A DNA stretch of 64,000 nucleotides. It comes from Hyphomicrobiaceae bacterium (GTDB lineage Bacteria > Pseudomonadota > Alphaproteobacteria > Rhizobiales > Hyphomicrobiaceae). Position 1 is the stretch's first letter. Each line of letters opens with the position of its first letter. Location: assembly GCA_023384095.1 (NCBI GenBank), contig JAHDXT010000006.1:17437-81436 (forward strand), read 5' to 3'. The notes beneath the pieces are model-generated. The model saw only the letters and a list, made by a program, of their open reading frames with translations. It had not been told where the DNA came from and did not search any database. Shown here piece by piece: positions 49,324 to 56,708 of this stretch. The position numbers were made by a program, and so were the translations under genes.

Positions 49324-50979
49324 TCAGTGGCCGCTGCCGCCGCTGGCTGCGAGCGGCAGACTTTGCATCAGCTCGAATGCGATGCTGGTGAACACGTACA
49401 TTCCGCCGACGATCAACAGCACCGAGACAGGGCCGACCCAGGCGTTCGCGCCCGGCTTCAGCCCCATCCCGCCCCAGCCCACCGTCGGCCCGGCATCGGC
49501 CTGCCCGGCGCCACGCGGCAGCAGCGCGGCTGCTACCCCGGCGGCGAAAACGAAAATGGCCAGCGCCATCACGGTTCCGCCGACGCCGACGGCCGCCATC
49601 AGCGGCTTCCATAGAGCCGGCGCCTCGCCGGCGTAGCCGACGTCGATCACCCGACGCGGCACGCCGAGATACCCGGCCGTGACGCCGGCGCCCCCGAATA
49701 CGAGAAGCCCGGCGGTCGCCAGCCAAGGCATCCACCTGAGGAGGCCGGGAGCGGCGAGCGCACGCCCCGTCAACGCCGGCAGCATCACCGCCAGCGCGCC
49801 GAGCAGGGTCAGGCTGACGGTGCCGACGGTGAAGAAGTGGAAATAGCCGGGCACGAAAAAGGTGTCCGACAACAGCGCTGCGAGCCTCTCCTGGATCAGC
49901 ACGAATGCGAGCGCGATGCCGAGCCCCATGTTGACCACGGACAAGCCGACCGCCGTCATCGCGGGATGCTTCCAGGGCAGCATTGTGAGCCAGCCGAAAA
50001 GCCCGCGGCCGCCGCTCGCCCGCGCGTGCACCTCGAGCGAGGCGACGATGATGAGGAACGCCATCAGCGTCGGGACGCTGACGAACAGCGACAGCAGCGA
50101 CCCGCCGACACGCACGGCGGCCGGCAGACCGGGCTCCAGGAACATGTGATAGAGGGAGGTCGGCGGCACGAACACCAGGTACATGGCGAACACGATCTTC
50201 GAGAACCGCTCGCCGAAGACCGACGTGACCCCTGTCAGGGACTGCATCAGCACGTACCACATCAGCACCGTCGCCATCAGCGGCAGGTAGTGCATGTTGT
50301 GGAACAAGATGTGCCAGCTCGTGCTGTGCGCCGCCGGAAAGGCCGCGAGCCCCATGGCCCACAGCGTGCCCGGGACGAAGGCGTGCAGCGTCGCAAAGCC
50401 GCTGACCATCAGGAAGCCGGCCCACGCGAAGAGGGCGAACCCGACGGCGCTCATCTTGTCCTGGCGGCTTTCGCTACCGGGTCGGAGCAGTGTCGCGATC
50501 GCCGCCGCGGAAGCGGCGATCAGGCCGAGGCCCAGCAGCAGATAGCCGCTGTTGAACACCAGGAGCGATGCAGGGTCGTCGGCGGCCAGGCCGGGCGCGC
50601 CGTCGTAGAGCAGCGGCACGCCCATGTGGGCGCCGGCGATGCTGAAGGCGAAACCGGCGGCGATCAGCAGCGCGCCGAAGGTGGCGAGACCGCGCCATGC
50701 CAGTCTGCGCCCGTTTTCGATGGCTGCGAAGCCGAGCAGCAGCGCGATCTGCGCGAGGTAGAGCCAGTAGAAAAAGGCGCTGACGCCATGCACCGTCAGG
50801 AACCGGTAGGGAGTTTCCGGCGCCGCCGTTTCGAGTATGCCGGCGCGCGCCAGCGCGGTAGCCAGTCCGCCGAGCAGGCCGAGCGTGAGAGCTGCCAGTG
50901 CCGTCGCCGCAACGGCGGCCAGCAGCCTGCGATCGGCGGCCGGCAGCTCGGATGCGCGAGTTCTCCAGTCTGATGTCAT
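49324..50979 (-). CDS. Haem-copper oxidase subunit I, ba3-like (type B)
   Basis: A 551-residue, ~13-helix membrane protein. ATG 50979 is preferred because GGGGGA lies 7 bases ahead; an ATG two codons upstream touches that site. FLTVHGVSAFFYW supplies a low-spin haem histidine. FHNMHYLPLM provides an H-x3-Y pair of the kind crosslinked at CuB. GYFHFFTVGTVSL holds the paired haem ligands late in the protein. Where many type B enzymes have a double histidine before a DPG-like motif, this one reads SLYHMFLEPG. It follows the CuA subunit II gene, so it should reduce oxygen using cytochrome c. The exact subtype is uncertain. Confidence 0.82.
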   Translation of the reverse strand: MTSDWRTRASELPAADRRLLAAVAATALAALTLGLLGGLATALARAGILETAAPETPYRFLTVHGVSAFFYWLYLAQIALLLGFAAIENGRRLAWRGLATFGALLIAAGFAFSIAGAHMGVPLLYDGAPGLAADDPASLLVFNSGYLLLGLGLIAASAAAIATLLRPGSESRQDKMSAVGFALFAWAGFLMVSGFATLHAFVPGTLWAMGLAAFPAAHSTSWHILFHNMHYLPLMATVLMWYVLMQSLTGVTSVFGERFSKIVFAMYLVFVPPTSLYHMFLEPGLPAAVRVGGSLLSLFVSVPTLMAFLIIVASLEVHARASGGRGLFGWLTMLPWKHPAMTAVGLSVVNMGLGIALAFVLIQERLAALLSDTFFVPGYFHFFTVGTVSLTLLGALAVMLPALTGRALAAPGLLRWMPWLATAGLLVFGGAGVTAGYLGVPRRVIDVGYAGEAPALWKPLMAAVGVGGTVMALAIFVFAAGVAAALLPRGAGQADAGPTVGWGGMGLKPGANAWVGPVSVLLIVGGMYVFTSIAFELMQSLPLAASGGSGH

Positions 50980-50995
50980 GTCCATTCCCCCGGGA

Positions 50996-51706
50996 TCAGA
51001 TCACGTCGATGCGCGCCTGCATGGAATCGTGCGCATGCCCGCAGTAGACGGTGCAGTAGACCAGATGGGTGCCGGGTGCCTTGAACGTGGCCTGCAGCTC
51101 CGACACGCGGCCGGGGCGCAGCCGGACCATTCGGCCGCCGTGACCGAGCTGGACCGAGGCGCCGTGCGCGACATCGGCAGCCATCATGCGGAACCGATAG
51201 GGCACCCCGACGTCGAGCCGCAGGTGCGCCGGCTCGTAGAACCACTTCTCGGCGAGGAGATAGACGTCGAGCGTGGCTTCGACTGGTGCGGCGTGACCTT
51301 CGGCATGGTCGCTCGGCGCCGCCGCGTGGGCTCCATGCCCCTGATCGCTGCCGTGGGCCGCGGCGCCGTGCGAAAGCGAGTGGCCGCCGCCATGCGTCCC
51401 GGAATGGCCCTCGTGTGCGGGCTCGGCAATCAGGCGCGGATAGACGCGGCCGTCGGCCATGCGATAGCGCGCCACGAACTCGGCTGTCAGTCGACGGAAC
51501 TCGTCGACCTCAGGGCCATGGGCCGCAGCGCCGTGGCCGGCATGGCCCCCGGGTTCCTCGGGATACTGGTGGTCACCGATTCCGAGCAGTGCGGCGGGAG
51601 TGGGGGCAGCGCCGTACGCCGCCCATAGCCCGTATAGGCTTACGCCGCCGAATCCCATCGCCGCGATGAAGCTGCGGCGCGTCGTGAAGTGCTGGTGTGA
51701 GGACAT
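50996..51706 (-). CDS. Cytochrome oxidase subunit II (CuA), histidine-rich, with Tat-type signal
   Basis: A 236-residue protein with a twin-arginine motif TTRRSFIAAMGFGG near the N-terminus followed by a hydrophobic stretch. The C-terminal ~95 residues are a cupredoxin with the CuA motif CTVYCGHAHDSM (C-x3-C-x3-H-x2-M) and the upstream ligand in AHGASVQ. Between about residues 45 and 135 lies a spacer with some twenty histidines (HAGHGAAAHG, HEGHSGTHGGGHSLSHG, HGSDQGHGAH, HAEGHAA), unusual for subunit II. It may bind copper or zinc for centre assembly. It lies directly upstream of the subunit I gene with AAGGAG 8 bases ahead of its start. Confidence 0.88.
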   Translation of the reverse strand: MSSHQHFTTRRSFIAAMGFGGVSLYGLWAAYGAAPTPAALLGIGDHQYPEEPGGHAGHGAAAHGPEVDEFRRLTAEFVARYRMADGRVYPRLIAEPAHEGHSGTHGGGHSLSHGAAAHGSDQGHGAHAAAPSDHAEGHAAPVEATLDVYLLAEKWFYEPAHLRLDVGVPYRFRMMAADVAHGASVQLGHGGRMVRLRPGRVSELQATFKAPGTHLVYCTVYCGHAHDSMQARIDVI

Positions 51707-51851
51707 CAGGTCTCTCCTTGAACGGGGTCTGGACGAGCGCTGCGCCAGTGGTTCAACTCACGCCTGAATGGCGATCTCGGGTTAGAGCCGCAATGGCAGC
51801 GCTTCGCGTGCGCGGTCGCTCCCGCGGCACTGCGTGCAGGAATGCATCCGA

Positions 51852-52193
51852 TCAGGCGGGCACGGGTTTGGGCGGGCGGAATAGCGCGAACACGACGCCA
51901 GTATGCACCGCGATTGAACGATCGCAGGCCGCCGCCTCGACGTGGGCCAGGGCGTTGGCCAGCGGCTCGATCACCGGCCCGCACAGAGGACATCCGCCGA
52001 AGCCGGCGCACGTCCCGGCATGGACCTGGCCATCCGGCTCGGAGCCACTGGGCTCCTCGCCGCCGTTCCCGGTTGTAGACTCTGCGTGGTGTGCCGCGGT
52101 CGATGCGTGGCTCGTCTCGGCGAAATGCAATGTCCCCGTCGCGACGAAGGCCAGCATGACGAGCACGGCAAGCCATCGCGGGGGTGGCGCCAT
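51852..52193 (-). CDS. Small secreted Cys/His-containing protein upstream of the oxidase genes
   Basis: A 113-residue product (ATG 52193; GGAAGG 9 bases ahead; ATG 52199 possible). A hydrophobic N-terminal segment PRWLAVLVMLAFVATGTLHFAE is followed by a His-containing stretch (HASTAAHHAES) and CAGFGGCPLCGP, then a second hydrophobic part and the ending FRPPKPVPA. Layout resembles DUF2946-type small copper-related proteins, but the match is loose. It lies 145 bases ahead of the subunit II gene on the same strand, which supports a link with oxidase metal supply. Confidence 0.6.
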   Translation of the reverse strand: MAPPPRWLAVLVMLAFVATGTLHFAETSHASTAAHHAESTTGNGGEEPSGSEPDGQVHAGTCAGFGGCPLCGPVIEPLANALAHVEAAACDRSIAVHTGVVFALFRPPKPVPA

Positions 52194-52448
52194 AAGCATT
52201 CGCCTTCCGGTCCAGGCTCTGCCGGTCCGGTGCACGATCAGCTTTCTGGCCCTCTGCAATGCCACTCGCGCGAGCATGGAGAACTGCCCGGTCCTCGCCA
52301 TTGGTCCCGATCAGCGACTGAGACGGCAGGTCGGCAGCGCCGCACATGATGCGGCGGCGGCTCGTCAGCGTCGCAGGACGTTGATCGAAGCCGGGCCGAG
52401 CCGTATCGTCGGATCCCAGCCCGACCGACATAGCAGAGGATCTGGCCG

Positions 52449-53288
52449 TTGTCATTGCATCCTGCGGATACGCTGGCACTCGACAGCGTCACCCACATCA
52501 TGCCGGAGCATCGGGGGCGCGTCGCCTACTGCGCCTCTCATGGCGGCCGCTATTCGGGCGCCTGGGCGGCCAGCATGGGGCTCGCTGCAGCCGTGCTCAA
52601 CGACGCCGGCATCGGGCGCGAGCAGGCGGGGCTCGGCGGCGCCGTTCTGCTGGCGGAGCTGGGCGTGCCGGCCGCCACCGTCTCGCACCGCAGCGCCCGC
52701 ATCGGGGATGGCGCCGACGGGCTCGCGCGAGGCACCCTGTCGTTCGTCAACGGGCTGGCCGCGGACCTCGGCCTCGCTGCAGGGATGCCGTGCCGGGAAG
52801 CCCTGCGGCGGCTCGCAGCGGCCGGTCTAAGCCCGGCGCCGAAGCCTCCGGTCGACGAGGAGCACCGACACGAGTTGACGGAGGCGGGGCGCGCGGGCGT
52901 CAAGGTGGTGGTCCTCGACTCCGTCTCGCTGGTGCAACCAGAGGATGCCGGTCACATCGTGGTCACAGCCTCCCACGGCGGGCTGCTCGGCGGCCGCCCG
53001 GAAACGGCGGTGAAGGTGCCGGCGTTCGCCGCCGTCTACAACGATGCGGACCGCGGCATCGACGAGGCTGGCATCTCGCGCTTGCCGGCGCTCGATGTCC
53101 GCCGCATCGCGGGCGCTTGCGTCCAGGCTTTCTCGGCGCGGATCGGCGATGGGGCATCGACCTGGAACGACGGTTTCATCTCGGCGCTCAACGAGACGGC
53201 GGCGAGGCACGGCGGCAGGATCGGCCAGAGCTGCCGCGATTTCGTGGCTGCCATGGTGGAAGCCAGGGTGAGGGAGCGCGAATCGTGA
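52449..53288 (+). CDS. Uncharacterised protein with two tandem 'ASHGG' domains
   Basis: A 279-residue protein, family not recognised. It consists of two homologous halves. The first (about 10-118) has LDSV...PEHRG...ASHGG, AAVLNDAGIG and SARIGDGADGL. The second (about 150-255) has LDSV...PEDAG...ASHGG, AAVYNDADRGID and SARIGDGAST. Conserved His, Asn, Asp and Gly positions suggest a binding or catalytic fold used twice. TTG 52449 is accepted because AGAGGA lies 8 bases ahead and later ATGs would cut into the first repeat. Its stop overlaps the next gene's GTG start (GTGA), so it is translationally coupled to the ThDP enzyme and probably acts with it. Confidence 0.8.
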   Translation: MSLHPADTLALDSVTHIMPEHRGRVAYCASHGGRYSGAWAASMGLAAAVLNDAGIGREQAGLGGAVLLAELGVPAATVSHRSARIGDGADGLARGTLSFVNGLAADLGLAAGMPCREALRRLAAAGLSPAPKPPVDEEHRHELTEAGRAGVKVVVLDSVSLVQPEDAGHIVVTASHGGLLGGRPETAVKVPAFAAVYNDADRGIDEAGISRLPALDVRRIAGACVQAFSARIGDGASTWNDGFISALNETAARHGGRIGQSCRDFVAAMVEARVRERES

Positions 53289-55036
53289 CGGCGGCACACA
53301 GATCCAACTCGGCGCGACAGATGACCGGGGGGCAGGCGCTCGCGGAAATGCTCCAGCTCGCCGGCGTCGGACCGATGTTCGGCATGGGCGGCTTCCAGCT
53401 CCTGCCGTTCTACGAGGCGTGCCGGGTTCTCGGCCTGAAGCACGCGCTCGTCAACGACGAGCGTTGCGGAGCCTTTGCGGCCGATGCCTACGCCAAGGTG
53501 ACGAACCGGCCGGGCGTGGTGGACGCAACGCTCGGCCCCGGCGCGACCAACCTCGTGACCGGACTGGTGGAGAGCCTCAACGCCGGCATCCCCTCGATCG
53601 CCATCATCGGCGACGCCAACCGCGAGCATGCCTGGAAGAACATGACGCAGGAAGCGCGGCAGCTCGAGATCCTTCGCCCCGTGGTCAAGGAGGCGATCCG
53701 CGTCGAGGTGCTGAAGCGGATCCCCGAGCATGTGCGCCGCGCCTTCGCAGTGGCCACCAGCGGCCGGCCCGGTCCCGTGCTCATCGACGTGCCGGAGGAC
53801 ATCGCGCACGGCGAGCACGATTTCGACGCCGCGGACTTCTGGATCGATCAGGGCACGGTCAGGGCGCAGGCGCGGCGCTCACGCCCCGGCGCGAGCGATG
53901 TCGAGCGGGCGGCGGCGCTCCTGGCCAAGGCCGAGCGCCCGCTGATCCTGGCCGGCGGCGGCGTGCACATCTCGGAGGCTCATGGCGCGCTACTGCGGCT
54001 TGCAGAGGCCCAAGGCATCCCGGTCGCGCACACCATGTCGGGCAAGGGCGCGATCGCGTGCACGCATCCACTGTCGGCGGGGCTGTTCGGCCGCTACGAC
54101 CGCATCGCCAACGCGCTCGTGGCGCAGTCGGACTGCCTGATCGTCATCGGCTGCAAGCTGGGCGAGATCGCCACCAAACGCTTCCAGCTCATTCCGGCGG
54201 GCACCCCCGTCATCCACATCGAGATCGACCCGACCGAGATCGGCCGCACCACGCGCACCGAGGTCGGCCTCGTGGGCGACGCGCGCCTTGCCCTCGAGGA
54301 CCTCTCGACGGCGCTCGGGAACGGCAACGCGGCTGCCGGACGGCGGGCCGGCTATGCCGCCGAGATCCCGCGACGCATGGCCGACTGGCGCAGGAGCGCG
54401 GCCGACCGGCTCGAGAGCAGTGAAACCCCGATCAACGTCGGCCGCCTGATGGGCGAGCTGAACAAGGCCATGCCGGCCGACGGGGTGGTGGTGGCGGACG
54501 GCGGCTTTGCAGCGCACTGGGGCGGGCTGATGTTCGACACCAAGGCGGCAGGGCGCCACTTCCTGCCCGACCGCGGCTTCGCCTCGATCGGCTATGGCGT
54601 GCCTGGCGGCATCGGCGCGCAGCTCGGCGCCGGCCCCGCACGGCGGGTCGTCAGCCTCACGGGCGACGGCGGCTTCAACATGAGCCTCGGCGAGCTCGAG
54701 ACCGCGCGGCGGCTCGGCGCCAACTTCGTCGTGTGCGTGTTCAACAATGCGGCGTCCGGTTACGTGAAGGCGCTGCAGCATTCGGTCTACGGGCAGGGCG
54801 CCTATCAGTCCTCCGACCTGGTCGAGCTCGACTACGCCGCCATCGCGCGGGGCTTCGGCTGCCTCGGAATCCGCGTCACCGATCCGGAGAAGCTCGCGGC
54901 GGCGCTGCGCGAGGGTCTCGCCAACACGTCCTCGCCGACCGTGATCGACGTCGTCGTGACCCGCGATCCCTCTCGCATGCTGCCGGCGGCGGACAACCGC
55001 ACGCTGAAGGTCGAGAAAGGCGACCGGCCCGTCTGA
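53285..55036 (+). CDS. Thiamine-diphosphate-dependent enzyme (acetolactate-synthase-like)
   Basis: A 583-residue ThDP enzyme. GTG 53285 overlaps the preceding stop. The N-terminal pyrimidine-binding domain carries E59 in NDERCGAFAADAYAK, the cofactor-activating glutamate. The central domain follows (ERPLILAGGGVHISEAHG...). The C-terminal domain has the ThDP motif GDGGFNMSLGELETARRLGANFVVCVFNN. It resembles acetolactate synthase and oxalyl-CoA or phenylpyruvate decarboxylase relatives, but no small ilvH-type subunit adjoins it. Its partner is instead the duplicated ASHGG protein, so a specialised catabolic carboligase or decarboxylase is more likely than branched-chain synthesis. The reaction cannot be assigned. 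Confidence 0.88.
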   Translation: MTAAHRSNSARQMTGGQALAEMLQLAGVGPMFGMGGFQLLPFYEACRVLGLKHALVNDERCGAFAADAYAKVTNRPGVVDATLGPGATNLVTGLVESLNAGIPSIAIIGDANREHAWKNMTQEARQLEILRPVVKEAIRVEVLKRIPEHVRRAFAVATSGRPGPVLIDVPEDIAHGEHDFDAADFWIDQGTVRAQARRSRPGASDVERAAALLAKAERPLILAGGGVHISEAHGALLRLAEAQGIPVAHTMSGKGAIACTHPLSAGLFGRYDRIANALVAQSDCLIVIGCKLGEIATKRFQLIPAGTPVIHIEIDPTEIGRTTRTEVGLVGDARLALEDLSTALGNGNAAAGRRAGYAAEIPRRMADWRRSAADRLESSETPINVGRLMGELNKAMPADGVVVADGGFAAHWGGLMFDTKAAGRHFLPDRGFASIGYGVPGGIGAQLGAGPARRVVSLTGDGGFNMSLGELETARRLGANFVVCVFNNAASGYVKALQHSVYGQGAYQSSDLVELDYAAIARGFGCLGIRVTDPEKLAAALREGLANTSSPTVIDVVVTRDPSRMLPAADNRTLKVEKGDRPV

Positions 55037-55074
55037 TCTCCTGCTCGATCAGGCGGCTGCGGCTGGCGTGGCGC

Positions 55075-56206
55075 CTATTCGAGGTCCTTCACCTGCGGCG
55101 GCTGGCCCTCCTTCAGGCGATGTGCCAGGGCGGCCTCGATGAACGGGTCGATCTCGCCGTCGAGGACCGCAGCCGGATTGCCGCTCTCCACCCCGGTCCT
55201 CACGTCCTTCACGAGCTGGTAGGGCTGCAGCACGTAGGAGCGGATCTGGTGGCCCCAGCCGATCTCGGTCTTGCTGGCGGCCGCGGCGTTGGCCTTCTCC
55301 TCGCGCTTCTTGAGCTCGAGGTCATAGAGGCGGGCGCGCAGCATGGCCCAGGCGATCGCCCGGTTCTTGATCTGCGAGCGCTCCTGCTGGCTGGCGACCA
55401 CGATCCCGGTCGGCAGATGGGTGATGCGCACGGCCGAATCGGTGGTGTTGACGTGCTGGCCGCCGGCGCCCGACGAGCGATACGTGTCGACCCGGCATTC
55501 GCTCTCGTTGACCTCGATCTCGATAGTCTCGTCGATGACGGGATAGACCCAGACGGACGCGAAGCTCGTGTGGCGCCGCGCGTTGGAGTCGAACGGCGAG
55601 ATACGCACCAGCCGGTGCACGCCCGATTCGGTTTTCAGCCAGCCGTAGGCGTTCTCACCCTTGATCTCCAGGGTCGCCGACTTGACGCCAGCCTCCTCGC
55701 CGGGGCTTTCCTCGATCAGCGCCACCTTGTACCCGCGGTCCTCGGCCCAGCGCATGTACATTCGTGTGAGCATCTGTGCCCAGTCCTGGCTCTCGGTGCC
55801 GCCGGCACCGGCATGGACCTCCAGGTAGGCGTCGTTGCTGTCCGCCTCGCCCGACAGCAGCGCCTCGATCTCGCGCTTCTGGGCGAGCTCGCTCAGCGAC
55901 CGCAGGGCCGCCTCGCCCTCGGCGGTGGTGGCCTCGTCGTCCTCGGCCTCGCCGAGCTCGACCAGCGTGACCGCATCATCGAGCCCGCGCTCGATCTGCC
56001 TGTAGAGGGTGATCTGGCGCTCGAGCGACTGGCGCTCGCGCATCACCTTCTGGGCGGCGCGCGCGTCGCTCCAGAGGCCGGGGTCCTCGGCCCGCCGGTT
56101 CAGCTCCGCAAGCCGCGCCTCGGCCGTGTCCCAGTCAAAGATGCCTCCGCAGCAGGCTCAGGGACTGCCGGATGGCGTCGACGTGCTTCTGTGGCTCTGC
56201 CCGCAT
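55075..56206 (-). CDS. prfB: Peptide chain release factor 2, with programmed +1 frameshift
   Basis: Releases proteins at UGA and UAA codons. Reading begins at ATG 56206 (GAGGAGG 5 bases ahead) with [23 protein letters not shown]. An in-frame TGA at 56137-56135 follows, and the ribosome must slip +1 to continue at GAC (56136) as [15 protein letters not shown]. Total is 376 residues, normal for RF2. The anticodon-like SPF ([11 protein letters not shown]) recognises UGA, and the GGQ motif ([15 protein letters not shown]) drives hydrolysis. The frame continues uninterrupted to 55075. It lies downstream of PBP1A on the same strand, the usual Hyphomicrobiales order. Confidence 0.97.
56134..56149 (-). 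promoter_or_regulatory. RF2 autoregulatory frameshift site
   Basis: On the minus strand the sequence is cggaggcatctttgac. A Shine-Dalgarno-like GGAGG lies three bases before the slippery CUU, followed by UGA-C. This is the same arrangement as the classic bacterial prfB site. Low RF2 favours the +1 shift and so raises RF2 synthesis. Confidence 0.95.
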
Positions 56207-56708
56207 GGCAGCCTCCTCGGTATCGTAACGGGTTGTCGATGGATGCGGGTGATATAGGTGCGTTCGATCGCGGTTTAAACGCCTTGCCGGCAAGCGGCAA
56301 GGCCGCGGTTGACTGCACAGCACCGCACTCTATGGCCCAGACTGTTCCCCTTCATTCCGGCCAAGGGACCGCGCCAACGCGCGGGCGGAGCCGAGCCGGA
56401 ACCGGGACTGCGATCCCCATTATTTCCGGTCGAGATTGAAACGGTAGCAGCGAGCAGCTCTCCCCTCCCCCCTGCGGGGAGGGGCTGGGGGTGGGGGTAC
56501 CCGACAACCATAGTCTCATCTGCGGCTCCACCCCCACCCGCGCGCCCGCGGCGCGCCGCCCTCCCCGTCGAGGGGAGGGCTGATGGGGTTGCCGGTTAGT
56601 ACCACCCGACTTCCCCTCATCCAAACCCGCTCTCCCGCTGGAAAGGGAGAATTGGCGTGAACCGATATGCTTCGATTCGAGTCGGACGCACCCTAACCGC
56701 CAGTTCGC
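56207..56708. other. Intergenic region between PBP1A and prfB, no gene seen
   Basis: 502 bases. The part near prfB (56207-56440) is unique-looking and should hold the prfB promoter. The remainder is occupied by the composite palindromic element listed separately. Frames crossing it are low-complexity proline/glycine sequence and not credible as proteins. Confidence 0.6.
56461..56655. repeat. Composite palindromic element (intergenic copy)
   Basis: cccctcccc (56462-56470) pairs with ggggagggg (56476-56484). A gggggtgggggt block (about 56487-56498) faces ccacccccaccc (56528-56539). gccctcccc (56558-56566) pairs with ggggagggc (56572-56580). A weaker ctctccc/gggag pair closes the region near 56630-56650. 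The hairpin, large arm, hairpin order matches the element inside thiC, so both belong to one dispersed family. It could also serve to end PBP1A-operon transcription. Confidence 0.82.

Noticed and set aside
53285..55036. Assignment as biosynthetic ilvB/ilvI acetolactate synthase
   Set aside because: No regulatory subunit or ilvC nearby, and the gene is coupled to an unrelated unknown protein, so only the broad ThDP family is claimed.
56135..56137. In-frame TGA near the start of prfB taken as a nonsense mutation
   Set aside because: It lies in the classic CUU-UGA-C site with an upstream GGAGG, and the +1 frame continues as RF2 to its normal length.
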